Assembly: GCF_014196765.1 (NCBI RefSeq)
Contig: NZ_JACIEE010000005.1
Coordinates: forward strand, 485,309-549,308
DNA length: 64,000 nt
Origin: Mycoplana azooxidifex
Lineage (GTDB): Bacteria > Pseudomonadota > Alphaproteobacteria > Rhizobiales > Rhizobiaceae
Direction: 5' to 3'
Part shown: positions 16,928 to 25,149 of the stretch, one piece after another
Numbering within the stretch: position 1 is the first letter of the stretch
Layout: each line of letters begins with the position of its first letter
Program-made: the position numbers and the translations under genes
Notes under the pieces: model-generated
The model's database searches: none
Told to the model about the DNA's origin: nothing
What the model saw: only the letters and a program-made list of their open reading frames with translations

Positions 16928-17224
16928 TCAGGCGCGCGAGTTGCGGGCGGACAGAAGCACACCCGTTACGAAGACGGCCGAAGCCGCCCAGAAGGCTTCC
17001 GGTGCATACCACCGCAGGCCATAGAGATGGTCGTTGGTGCAGAGCGCCTGGGCGAGCGCGCAGAGATCGCTCGCCCCTGCAAGGCATGTGACGGCCTGGC
17101 CGACGGTGAGGTAGTCGTTCTCGACGACCTGGCTGAAGATCAGCCACCACCAGCCGAACGAAAGCAGCGCGGAAAAACCGCCGGCGATCGCCACAACCTG
17201 ATAGGTCCGACCGCTAGACGTCAT
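16928..17224 (-). CDS. Small membrane protein of unknown function (98 aa)
   Basis: I do not recognise this family. The 98-residue product has two clear hydrophobic segments, about residues 8-27 (VVAIAGGFSALLSFGWWWLI) and 74-92 (APEAFWAASAVFVTGVLLSA). Between them is a polar loop with three Cys (TCLAGASDLCALAQALCTND). The start ATG overlaps the end of the ATPase gene by 11 bases, so it is translationally coupled, and metY starts 26 bases after its stop. The coupling makes it a real gene. An accessory subunit or a membrane helper of the importer/MetY step are possibilities without direct evidence. Confidence 0.6.
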   Translation of the reverse strand: MTSSGRTYQVVAIAGGFSALLSFGWWWLIFSQVVENDYLTVGQAVTCLAGASDLCALAQALCTNDHLYGLRWYAPEAFWAASAVFVTGVLLSARNSRA

Positions 17225-18002
17225 CCGAGATCCCCAGCTTTTCGAGCAGCGAGCGGCGGAGCGCGACGAGATCGGCGTCGTCCCGCCGTCGCGGATGGGG
17301 TTGGCCGACACGCACTTCCGCGACGATCGAGGCGGGACGGTCAGAGAGAACGACCACCCGGTCGGCCAAGAGAAGGGCCTCCTCGACATCGTGCGTGACG
17401 AGCAGCGCGGTGAAACCCGCGTTTTTCCAGAGATCGAGAAGCTCGTTCTGCATTCTGAGCCGCGTCAGCGAATCGAGCTTGCCGAAGGGCTCGTCGAGCA
17501 GCAGCAGTTTCGGATCGTTGACGAGCGCGCGGGCGAGTGCCGCGCGCTGCGCCATGCCGCCGGACAACTGATGGGGATAGAAATCGGCGAAGCTTTCTAG
17601 CTTCACCAGTTTCAAGACTTCACCGATGCGGTGCTCCCGCTCGCGAATGATGCCGCGCGCTTCGAGGCCCGTCGCGACGTTGGCCCGCACGGTACGCAAG
17701 GGGAAAAGCGTCGGGTCCTGAAAGACGAGGATGCGGTCCGGGTTCGGGGCCGTGATCGGCCGGCCATCCTCCAGCACCTTGCCGGCCGTCGGCGTCTCCA
17801 GCCCGGCGGCAAGCCGCAGAAGCGTTGACTTCCCGCAGCCGGAGGGACCGAGCAGCGCGACGAATTCACCGGGCTCGATGGCCAGACTTACATTGTCGAG
17901 GACCTGGAGTTCCTTGCCGTCGAGGCCGTAGCGGTGCGAAACGCCTTCGACATCGAGCGCAATGCTGGCGGAGGAACCGGTTTTGGCAAGAGCGAGAGAC
18001 AT
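17214..18002 (-). CDS. ssuB: SsuB/TauB-like ABC transporter ATPase
   Basis: A 262-residue ATPase with Walker A GPSGCGKST, signature LSGGMAQR, Walker B LLLLDEP and H-loop LLVTHDVEEA. The Q-loop segment is ILVFQDPTLFPLRTV. The start ATG overlaps the permease stop (ATGA at 18002). Residues upstream in the same open frame are antisense noise over the permease gene. It serves the importer of the metY operon. Subfamily clear; substrate likely a sulfonate or sulfur compound. Confidence 0.9.
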   Translation of the reverse strand: MSLALAKTGSSASIALDVEGVSHRYGLDGKELQVLDNVSLAIEPGEFVALLGPSGCGKSTLLRLAAGLETPTAGKVLEDGRPITAPNPDRILVFQDPTLFPLRTVRANVATGLEARGIIREREHRIGEVLKLVKLESFADFYPHQLSGGMAQRAALARALVNDPKLLLLDEPFGKLDSLTRLRMQNELLDLWKNAGFTALLVTHDVEEALLLADRVVVLSDRPASIVAEVRVGQPHPRRRDDADLVALRRSLLEKLGISDDV

Positions 18003-19003
18003 CAGAGAATTCCCTTCTGCCAATTGAGAAGGCGGTCGCGCACGACGAAGAGCAGGCGCACGAGGCCGGCGCAGATCAGCGACATGATGATGAGCGCGGC
18101 GTAGACATTGGCGTAGGCCGAATAGGCCGTGTTGAACTGGAGATACCAGCCGAGGCCGAACTTGGCGCCGAGCATCTCCGCCACGACCAGCACCGCGAAG
18201 GAGTAATAGAGTCCCATGAACAGGCCGACGAAGACGTTCGGCAGCGAGGCCGGGATCGCCACCTTCAGCACGAGGAAGCGGTTGTCGGCGCCCAGGGTGC
18301 GCGCGACATCGTAGTACGACCGGTTCACCTGGCCGACGCCGGAGGCCGTGAGAATTGCGACCGGAATGCCGGACGCAAGCGCCACGAGGAAGATCGAGGC
18401 GTGGAAAGTCGTCGGGAAGATGAAGAAGGTGCAGGGAATCCAGGCACTTGCCGGCACCGGCCCGATCAGCTTCAGGAGCGGCATCCCCCAATAGGCGAAG
18501 CGCTTCGACCAGCCGAGCGCCACCCCGGCCGCAAACCCGACGAGAACACCCGAGAAGAAGCCGAGGCCCCAAAGCCGGCCCGTATAGGCGATGCAGATCA
18601 GCAGGCGGTCCCAGTCCGTCACGTAGACGTGCAGGAGCCCCTGCGGCGGCGAGAAGAAGGGCTTCGGCAGCCAGCCGAGCTTTGCCGTCACCACTTCCCA
18701 TATGGCGAGCCAGAGGCCCAGCACGATGAACCAGGGGCCGTAGTGCACCAGCGTCCGCCCGACGCTGCCGAGGCGATACACCGTGAAGGAAAGGGCGAGG
18801 AAAATGCCCGCGCCAACGAGGATCACGAGCGCAAAGAGCTCCGTCGCCCCCCAGGTGATGACGTCGGGCAGGCCATAGGTAAGCGCCGCCGCAAGAAACC
18901 AGGTGCCAGCCGCCAGCAGGCCGTTCCACCAGACACTGTCGATCGGCAGGGCGAACGATCGCCGCCCTGCCCCCTCGAGACCATCTTCAACCGCAGCGCT
19001 CAT
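18002..19003 (-). CDS. ssuC: SsuC/TauC-like ABC transporter permease
   Basis: A 333-residue permease, longer than the usual 250-270 because two extra hydrophobic helices occupy the first 80 residues (LLAAGTWFLAAALTYGLPDV and VILVGAGIFLALSFTVYRLG). The conserved BPD_transp_1 part follows, with the coupling region VNRSYYDVARTLGADNRFLV. ATG 19003 is chosen because it follows the binding-protein stop by 4 bases; an in-frame ATG at 19069 would overlap that gene. Operon partner of the genes at 17214 and 19008. Confidence 0.88.
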   Translation of the reverse strand: MSAAVEDGLEGAGRRSFALPIDSVWWNGLLAAGTWFLAAALTYGLPDVITWGATELFALVILVGAGIFLALSFTVYRLGSVGRTLVHYGPWFIVLGLWLAIWEVVTAKLGWLPKPFFSPPQGLLHVYVTDWDRLLICIAYTGRLWGLGFFSGVLVGFAAGVALGWSKRFAYWGMPLLKLIGPVPASAWIPCTFFIFPTTFHASIFLVALASGIPVAILTASGVGQVNRSYYDVARTLGADNRFLVLKVAIPASLPNVFVGLFMGLYYSFAVLVVAEMLGAKFGLGWYLQFNTAYSAYANVYAALIIMSLICAGLVRLLFVVRDRLLNWQKGIL

Positions 19004-19007
19004 GGGA

Positions 19008-20042
19008 TCACGCAAAGATGTCGATGGTGATGCGGTTTGCGATCTCTTCCGGATCGGTCGAGGCATCAATGACGCCCGTCAGCTTAAGGTCCTCGTAGCC
19101 GATCCGCACTTCCTTCAGCAGGTCCTTGCCGAACCAGTGGTCATGATAGGTGAAGGATGCCAGGACTTCGGTCAGGTCCTCCAGCGGCAGGCCGGGTCTC
19201 AGCGTGTCGAAATACCACTTCGCCACCTCGTCCGGATGCTTGGACGTGTACTGGTGGATTTCGAGGTTTGCCGCCGCCACGCGCTTGATCGCGTCCTTGT
19301 TGGCTTCGTAGTAGTCGCCGTTGACGCCGAGCACACAGCAGACGCGGTCCTGGAACGTGCCGGTCTGGGTATCGGCGACGCGATGGAACCCATGCTGCTT
19401 TTCGTAGGAATAGGCCCAGGGATCCATGTGGGCGACAGCGTCCGCCTCGCCCTTCAGCACACCCTCGGCGACGAGATCGAACGGGAAGACCTTCCACGTC
19501 ACGTCGGTATCCGGGTTGAGGCCGGTCTTGGCGAGCGCGACCGAGAAAGCGACGCGCGAAGGCGACATGACGTCGAAGGTTCCGATGGTCTTGCCCTTGA
19601 GGTCCGTCAGCGTCTTGATGCCTGAATCCGGCTTGACAAGCACGCTCTGGCAACCGCCGTGCGAACCGGCGAAGAGGCGCACGTCGAAACCCTGCTCGAT
19701 CGGCTTCAGCCAGTCGTACAGCAGGCCCGGACCTGCCTCCGCCTTGCGGGTGGCGAGCGCCTGGATCAGGGTCTGGCCGCTGGCCCCCTGATAAAAGAGT
19801 TCGACCTCGAGGCCGTGCTTTGCATAGATGCCCTTGGCAAGGCCGAAGCCGACCGGCGAATGGCAGGCCGCCACCTCGGTCCATTCCAGCTTGATGGGAA
19901 TGAGGTTGCCGGCAATGGCATAGCGCGTGGACCGCGCGCCGATCACGCCGGCCGCGGCTGCGGCCGCCGTCACGCCCGCTGCCTCGATCAGGCCGCGCCG
20001 CGAGACGCCTTTCGAGAAAATGGTTTCGGATTGTTGGCTCAT
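19008..20042 (-). CDS. ssuA: SsuA/TauA-like substrate-binding protein with Tat-like signal
   Basis: A 344-residue binding protein. The N terminus has SRRGLIEAAGVTAAAAAAGV, a twin-arginine type signal. The mature protein opens with PIKLEWTEVAACHSPVGFGL, and contains DLKGKTIGTFDVMSPSRVAF and VLKGEADAVAHMDPWAYSYE, family features. Five Cys are present in the mature chain, two adjacent (VCCVLG), which is unusual for a periplasmic binding protein. First gene of the operon that ends with metY. Confidence 0.87.
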   Translation of the reverse strand: MSQQSETIFSKGVSRRGLIEAAGVTAAAAAAGVIGARSTRYAIAGNLIPIKLEWTEVAACHSPVGFGLAKGIYAKHGLEVELFYQGASGQTLIQALATRKAEAGPGLLYDWLKPIEQGFDVRLFAGSHGGCQSVLVKPDSGIKTLTDLKGKTIGTFDVMSPSRVAFSVALAKTGLNPDTDVTWKVFPFDLVAEGVLKGEADAVAHMDPWAYSYEKQHGFHRVADTQTGTFQDRVCCVLGVNGDYYEANKDAIKRVAAANLEIHQYTSKHPDEVAKWYFDTLRPGLPLEDLTEVLASFTYHDHWFGKDLLKEVRIGYEDLKLTGVIDASTDPEEIANRITIDIFA

Positions 20043-20490
20043 CGGATGTCCCCTCGCAACTGAGGTATCCAGCCTATCAAAAATACACCTAGTTGATAGA
20101 TTTTATGAATTATATCTCTTCGGCGTTGAGGAATTTTGTTCCTGCGCAGAGGCATCCGGCGGATTGGCGTCCTCTGGCCCTGCGCCGCGTGACCCCGGCG
20201 ACGCCCCGATGCGGCACCATTCAAGTCAACCCGGGAAATCCATTTGCGCAGCCCGCACGCCGGCAGGGCCATTGGGACGTTCTCCTTGCAGGCAACGCTC
20301 CTTCACCGATTGATACATGGCGCCCCGGCACCGCCGCCGGGAAGCAATTTCCCTTCTCAGTGCACAAATTGGGACATCCATTTCTTAAATACACTATTTT
20401 TATAGATAATATAGATGAACCTTCCGCCAGCGAGCCGAAACGGTCCATCCGGCGGAAGACCACCTTTTTTGAAAATGGGGACATTTCAAC
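20043..20490. other. 448-bp divergent intergenic region
   Basis: This holds the promoters for the leftward binding-protein operon (20042) and the rightward Aap-like operon (20491). Two AT-rich blocks are present, at about 20077-20117 and 20380-20415. The second contains the shared core described separately. The GC-richer middle (20140-20345) shows no convincing gene: the open frames there have no family resemblance and no ribosome site. Confidence 0.6.
20391..20416 (+). promoter_or_regulatory. Copy C of the shared regulatory core, upstream of the Aap-like operon
   Basis: CACTATTTTTATAGAT at 20392-20407 is identical to the core in the element at 5251-5300, and contains the inverted repeat CTAT-TTTT-ATAG. 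It is about 84 bases upstream of the start of the binding-protein gene at 20491, in the opposite orientation relative to its gene from copies A and B, which a palindromic operator would allow. Confidence 0.5.
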
Positions 20491-21522
20491 ATGATAGTGC
20501 AAAAAATCTTCCAGCGGGCAGTCAAGGCGACGGTGGCGGCCACCTTCCTCGCCACCACGATGCTTTCAGGAACAGCCCATGCCGGACCGACGCTCGACAA
20601 GATCAACCAGCGCGGCACCATCAAGGTCGGCGTCGGCACGACGCCCGGCTTCTTCGCGCCGGACAGCGACGGCAAGTGGCAGGGCTTCTTCATCGATTTC
20701 GGCCGCGCCCTTTCCATTGCCGTCTTCGGAACCCCCGACAAGGTGGAGTTCACCTCTTCCTCGCCGCAGCAGCGCCTTCCCGCCCTCCAGAGCGGCGAAT
20801 TCGACGTCCTGCTGTCCGGAGTGACGGTCACCGCCACCCGCGCCTTCAAGCTCGGCTTCCACTTCGGCCCGACGGTCTTCTATGACGGCCAGGGCATTCT
20901 CGTGCGCAAGGATCTCGGCGTGACGAAGGCCGCCGATCTCGATGGCGCGACCATCGGCGCGCAGAGCGGCACCACGGGCGAACTCAACGTCGCCGACTTC
21001 TTCCGCAAGACGGGCAAGAATTTCACGCCGGTCACCATCGAGGATACCGGACAGTTCATCGACGCGCTGGAATCGGGCCGGGTCGACGCGATCACGCAGG
21101 ATTCCTCCGACCTCGTCGGCAAGCGCACTCAGCTGAAGAACCCGGACGACTACGTGCTTCTGCCCGAGCGCCTTTCCAAGGAACCGCTCGCACCGGCAAT
21201 CGCCGGGGGCGACGACCGGTGGCTGGAGCTCGTAAACTGGACGGTGAACGCGACGATCCAGGCCGAGGAATGGGGCATCACCTCGGCAAACGTCGATACA
21301 TTCCTCGACTCGGACGATCCGGCCATCCAGCGCTTCCTCGGCGAAGATCCGTCCTTCGCCCAGGAACTGGGGCTCGACCCGAAGTGGGCCTACAACATCA
21401 TCAAGACTGTCGGCAATTATGGCGAGATCTACGAGCGCAACCTGAAGCCGCTCGGTTGGGAACGCGGCTACAACAGCCTGTGGACCGATGGCGGTCTGCT
21501 TTATTCGCCGCCGTTCCGTTGA
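20491..21522 (+). CDS. aapJ: AapJ-like amino-acid ABC transporter substrate-binding protein
   Basis: A 343-residue periplasmic binding protein of the general L-amino-acid (AapJ/BztA) family. Signal peptide about residues 1-31 (AATFLATTMLSGTAHAG, cleavage after AHA). The mature start TLDKINQRGTIKVGVGTTPG and IGAQSGTTGELNVADFF are typical, as is the C-terminal GEIYERNLKPLGWERGYNSL. The stop and the next start share an A (TGATG), so it is coupled to the permease gene. Promoter region carries the same core as the sulfonate operons, so a sulfur-containing amino acid or sulfonate analogue is a reasonable ligand guess. Confidence 0.88.
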   Translation: MIVQKIFQRAVKATVAATFLATTMLSGTAHAGPTLDKINQRGTIKVGVGTTPGFFAPDSDGKWQGFFIDFGRALSIAVFGTPDKVEFTSSSPQQRLPALQSGEFDVLLSGVTVTATRAFKLGFHFGPTVFYDGQGILVRKDLGVTKAADLDGATIGAQSGTTGELNVADFFRKTGKNFTPVTIEDTGQFIDALESGRVDAITQDSSDLVGKRTQLKNPDDYVLLPERLSKEPLAPAIAGGDDRWLELVNWTVNATIQAEEWGITSANVDTFLDSDDPAIQRFLGEDPSFAQELGLDPKWAYNIIKTVGNYGEIYERNLKPLGWERGYNSLWTDGGLLYSPPFR

Positions 21523-22721
21523 TGTCTGACAGACGCGTATTCCATGCCATCGTGCCAGGCCCTCCGAGGCCCGGCACGATCGGGAAAGTTCGCGCCTGGT
21601 GGGGCGGCTGGCCGATCGGCCAGTTCGCCTTTCTGGCCGCATGCGCACTTCTGGGCTGGCTGTTCATCCAGAGTGTGCTCGAAACCATGGCACGGGTCGG
21701 CATCCTGCCCGGTTTCGGTTTCCTGACCGGTTCCGCGAATTTCGAGATCGGCGAGAGCCCGATCGCCTTCCGCGCCGGCGACACCTATCTCCGGGCAATC
21801 CTCGCGGGGCTTCTCAATACACTCAAGGTTTCCCTGCTCGGCTGTGTCCTGGCCACAATTCTCGGCGTTGCCGTCGGCATTGCCAGCCTTTCACGCAACC
21901 TGCTGCTTTCCGGGCTCGTGCGCTGGTTCATCGAGATCACCCGCAACACGCCGCTGCTGCTCCAGCTTTTCTTCTGGATGTCGCTGGCAAAGGCCCTGCC
22001 CGCGCCGCGCCAGGCCTCCGCTCTCTTCGGTACAGTCTTCCTCACCAACCGCGGCATCTACACGCCAGCGCTGGCCCTGGAGGGCGGTCCGCTCGGCCTG
22101 CCGGCAGCCCTGGCGCTTGCAAGCCTCGCAGGCGGCGTCCTTGTTCTGGCGCTCCGCTTCTCACGCCGCCTGACGCGCCGAACCGGCGTCGCGGCGGTCG
22201 TGTTCACCTTCGCCGCAACCCTCTGCCTCCTTTTTCTCTCCGGCGCCCGGCCCGTTGCCGAGGTGCCGGCGCTCGCCGGTTTCAACATCCGCGGCGGTCT
22301 CAATCTCTCGCCGGAATTCGCCGCCCTCCTCACCGGCCTCGTCGTGAAATTCTCCGCGCTCATCGCGGAGATCGTGCGGGCGGGCATCCAGTCCGTCGGC
22401 ACCGGCCAATGGGAGGCGGCGCGGGCGCTGGGCCTGCACGACGGCCAGATCATCCGTCTCGTCGTGCTGCCGCAGGCGTTGCGGGTCATCACGCCGCTGA
22501 CGACGTCGAGCTATCTCGACCTCACCAAGGATTCCAGCCTCGCCGTCGCCATTGGCTTTCCCGACTTCGTCAGCATCATCAATACGACAGCCAACACGAC
22601 CGGCCAGTCCATGGAAGCGCTGCTTATCCTGATCGGCACCTTCCTCGCGATTAACCTTTCCCTTTCCGCCCTGATGAACGCCTACAACAACCGCGTCGCG
22701 CTGCGGGGAAGCGTACGATGA
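21522..22721 (+). CDS. aapQ: AapQ-like amino-acid ABC transporter permease
   Basis: A 399-residue permease of the HisM/AapQ family. It has the long insert typical of AapQ/BztB before the conserved coupling segment (AEIVRAGIQSVGTGQWEAAR, then ALGLHDGQIIRLVVLPQ). Eight or so hydrophobic stretches are visible. The start overlaps the binding-protein stop by one base and the end overlaps the next permease start by 4 bases. Confidence 0.9.
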   Translation: MSDRRVFHAIVPGPPRPGTIGKVRAWWGGWPIGQFAFLAACALLGWLFIQSVLETMARVGILPGFGFLTGSANFEIGESPIAFRAGDTYLRAILAGLLNTLKVSLLGCVLATILGVAVGIASLSRNLLLSGLVRWFIEITRNTPLLLQLFFWMSLAKALPAPRQASALFGTVFLTNRGIYTPALALEGGPLGLPAALALASLAGGVLVLALRFSRRLTRRTGVAAVVFTFAATLCLLFLSGARPVAEVPALAGFNIRGGLNLSPEFAALLTGLVVKFSALIAEIVRAGIQSVGTGQWEAARALGLHDGQIIRLVVLPQALRVITPLTTSSYLDLTKDSSLAVAIGFPDFVSIINTTANTTGQSMEALLILIGTFLAINLSLSALMNAYNNRVALRGSVR

Positions 22722-23773
22722 CGGCCGCCACCCGCACCCTCACGGCGCTGCGCACCGGCCTGCTCGGCTCCCGGGCAAACACGCTGATCACCGTCGCGAC
22801 GCTGCTGCTGCTGTATCTGGTCGTGCCACCGCTCCTCCGCTGGGCGGTGCTCGACGCCACCTTCACCGGTGATGCCGGCGCCTGCTCCCGGGACGGCGCC
22901 TGCTGGGCCTTCGTCGCGGCCAAGCTGCGCTTCATCCTGTTCGCCTTCTACCCGCCCGATCTGCAATGGCGGCCGTCGCTCGTCATCCTCCTGCTTGCGG
23001 CGATCCTGTCGGCAAGCGCCCTGCCCCGCTTCTGGGGCCGTCCGCTCCTTCTCGCCTGGCCGCTGACGATCCTTGCCTGCTGGTTGCTGATGCAGGGCGC
23101 CTTCACATCCACGCCGATCCCCTCGAACCAATGGGGCGGACTGCCGGTGACGCTCTTCGTCTGGGCCGTCTGCTTTGCCGCTGCCACGCCGATTGCCGTG
23201 CTGCTGGCGCTGGCCCGCCGCTCGACGCTCGGGGGCCTGCGCACCTTCTCCGTCCTCTATATCGAACTGATGCGCGGCACGCCGATGGTCGCCATCCTCT
23301 ATGTCGCCATGCTGATCCTGCCGATGGCACTGCCGGACGGCCTCTCCATCGACAAGATGCTGCGCGCGATCGTCATGGTAACGCTGTTCTGGGCAGCCTA
23401 CATCGCCGAGGTCATCCGCGCGGGGCTCCAGGCCATTCCCAACGGACAGGCGGAGGCGGCGACTTCGCTCGGCCTCGGCTACTGGAAGACGCAGCGCCTC
23501 GTCATCCTGCCGCAAGCCTTCCGCGTCGTCATTCCGGGCATGGTCAATCTCGCGATCGGCTTTCTGCTGGCGACATCCCTGCTTGCCGTCATCGGCATCT
23601 TCGACCTTCTCAATGCCGCCCGCGCCGCAGCCGCGGATCCAAAATGGCTGGGCTTCTACAACGAGGCCTACATCGTCGTCGCCGTCGTCTATTTCGTCAT
23701 CTGCTTCGGAGCCTCCCGCTACAGCCAGTGGCTGGAGCGGCGGCTGGCCGCCGGCAGGCGCCAGGCGTGGTGA
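22718..23773 (+). CDS. aapM: AapM-like amino-acid ABC transporter permease
   Basis: A 351-residue permease of the HisQ/AapM family, with AEVIRAGLQAIPNGQAEAAT followed by SLGLGYWKTQRLVILPQAFR as the ATPase-coupling region. In known aap and bzt operons the ATPase gene (aapP/bztD) follows immediately. Here the operon ends and the next gene is a convergent oxygenase, so the ATPase must be borrowed or has been lost. A perfect 8-bp inverted repeat overlaps its stop codon. Confidence 0.9.
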   Translation: MTAATRTLTALRTGLLGSRANTLITVATLLLLYLVVPPLLRWAVLDATFTGDAGACSRDGACWAFVAAKLRFILFAFYPPDLQWRPSLVILLLAAILSASALPRFWGRPLLLAWPLTILACWLLMQGAFTSTPIPSNQWGGLPVTLFVWAVCFAAATPIAVLLALARRSTLGGLRTFSVLYIELMRGTPMVAILYVAMLILPMALPDGLSIDKMLRAIVMVTLFWAAYIAEVIRAGLQAIPNGQAEAATSLGLGYWKTQRLVILPQAFRVVIPGMVNLAIGFLLATSLLAVIGIFDLLNAARAAAADPKWLGFYNEAYIVVAVVYFVICFGASRYSQWLERRLAAGRRQAW

Positions 23774-23790
23774 CAGAATACGTTCTGTCA
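23771..23790 (+). terminator. Inverted repeat at the end of the Aap-like operon
   Basis: TGACAGAA-TACG-TTCTGTCA is a perfect 8-bp stem with a 4-base loop; its first three bases are the aapM stop codon. There is no T-run after it, so it may be an mRNA-end stabiliser or a weak terminator. Confidence 0.4.
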
Positions 23791-23800
23791 GCTTGAAATG

Positions 23801-23836
23801 GAAAATGCGGGCGGACCTGGGAGGTCGTCCGCCCGC
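23801..23836 (-). terminator. Intrinsic terminator of the 2-oxoglutarate oxygenase gene
   Basis: A perfect 10-bp stem, GCGGGCGGAC (23807-23816) with GTCCGCCCGC (23827-23836). Read on the minus strand it is followed by ATTTTCC. It lies 80 bases beyond the stop of the 23916 gene, in the gap between convergent genes. Confidence 0.65.
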
Positions 23837-23915
23837 GTCGGCGTCCCGCAAATGTCGAAACGCCGTGACTGCCCGGCCCAGATCGGGCCGATGATAGGTT
23901 TTGCGCGGGTCAGGA

Positions 23916-24956
23916 TCAGGCCTTGGATGGCTTTTCCAGAAGATGCAGCAGGTCCGGATGATGCTTCGCCGCCACATCCGGGTGGGAGCGCAGACGGCTC
24001 TTCAGGTGGTTGATGCCGACTTCGCGAAAGATGGGGTTGAGCGGATCGACCGTCACGCCGCGTTCGCCACGTTTCAGCTCCTCCGGCAACGGAATGACAG
24101 GGATGGCCGCGTCATAGCGCGCGCCGAGGAAGAAGGCGACGGAGAAGCGTTCCGTACCCGCGGGCGGGGTGACGACGTCGTGCACGTCGGCCCGCACGAA
24201 ACCGTTCGTCGCAAGCTCCAGAAGCTCCCCGCTGTTGACGACGAAGGTCCCCGGCACCGGCGGAGCCTCGATCCAGACGCCGTCCTCGGTACGGATCCGA
24301 AGGCCCGGCGTCGTATCCTGAAGGAGAACCGTGACGAAACCGCCGTCCTTGTGTGCCCCGACGCCCTGGTCGCTGCCGGCGGCATCGCGACCGGGATAGC
24401 GGATGATCTTCAAAAGCTGCGAGGGCGACGGCTCATAGATCTCGGCAAAGGCGCCTTCCGGCTGGCCGAGCGAAAGCGCGATGGCCTTCAGCACGTCGAT
24501 GCCGACGCGGGTGACTTCCGCCTGGTAGCGCAGCAGCAGCGCCTTCAACTCCGGCAGGGCCTCCGGCCACTGGTTCGGACCGTAGAGGCGGTTCCAGGGC
24601 GTATCCGGCCCGCTCTCGACCGGCGTGCCTTCGGTGTTGATGTCGAGCTGCTCGCGCCAATCCTGCTCGCCGCGGGTCCGCTCGTAACCGGCGCGGTTGT
24701 AGCCGCGAAAATGCGACGATTTCACCATTTCGATCGACAGCTTGTCCGCCTCGGCCAAGGCGAAGAACCGTTTGGAGGCGGCCAGCACGTCCTCGATCAG
24801 GCTCTGCGGGACGCCATGGCCGACGAGGTAGAAGAAGCCGTGATCGTGCAGAACGCGGGTCAGCTCCCTGATGAATTCCTCACGCTCGGCGGGGCTTCCA
24901 TAGAAGCGGGAAAAATCGACGGTCGGCAAGTGGAGAGGCCTAGTATGGATCGTCAT
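23916..24956 (-). CDS. 2-oxoglutarate/Fe(II)-dependent oxygenase (isopenicillin N synthase-like)
   Basis: A 346-residue non-haem iron oxygenase. The N-terminal DIOX_N domain is seen in RVLHDHGFFYLVGHGVPQSL. The C-terminal 2OG-FeII domain has the iron ligands in GAHKDGGFVTVLLQD (H and D) and DVHDVVTPP (second H), and the 2-oxoglutarate-binding R-x-S in TERFSVAFFLGARYD. All ligands are present, so the enzyme should be active. It is monocistronic, convergent with the Aap-like operon. The substrate is unknown; neighbouring genes make a sulfur or amino-acid compound plausible. Confidence 0.85.
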   Translation of the reverse strand: MTIHTRPLHLPTVDFSRFYGSPAEREEFIRELTRVLHDHGFFYLVGHGVPQSLIEDVLAASKRFFALAEADKLSIEMVKSSHFRGYNRAGYERTRGEQDWREQLDINTEGTPVESGPDTPWNRLYGPNQWPEALPELKALLLRYQAEVTRVGIDVLKAIALSLGQPEGAFAEIYEPSPSQLLKIIRYPGRDAAGSDQGVGAHKDGGFVTVLLQDTTPGLRIRTEDGVWIEAPPVPGTFVVNSGELLELATNGFVRADVHDVVTPPAGTERFSVAFFLGARYDAAIPVIPLPEELKRGERGVTVDPLNPIFREVGINHLKSRLRSHPDVAAKHHPDLLHLLEKPSKA

Positions 24957-25149
24957 GCGGTGGTCCTCGAAAGAAGGGTTCAGACGGGCGGCGCGTCACC
25001 CGATGATTTCTGCTGTCGGCGCCCCGGTCGCGACGAAGGTTGAGGCGCCACCCAGACCGGATGCAGGATGAGCCATGACGTCGCAAAGCCAGTGATCGAA
25101 ACAAGAGTTAGCAAAGCCTATGGCCTACTAAAACTATAGGCAAAGAAAA

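Noticed and set aside
16902..17150. Longer form of MetY extending 83 residues upstream
   Set aside because: The extra part is arginine-rich antisense-like sequence, overlaps the small membrane gene, and the ATG at 16901 has a good ribosome site and gives normal family length.
20093..20494. Possible 133-residue gene in the divergent promoter region
   Set aside because: It spans the AT-rich regulatory block and overlaps the true ribosome site of the Aap-like binding-protein gene; no family resemblance.
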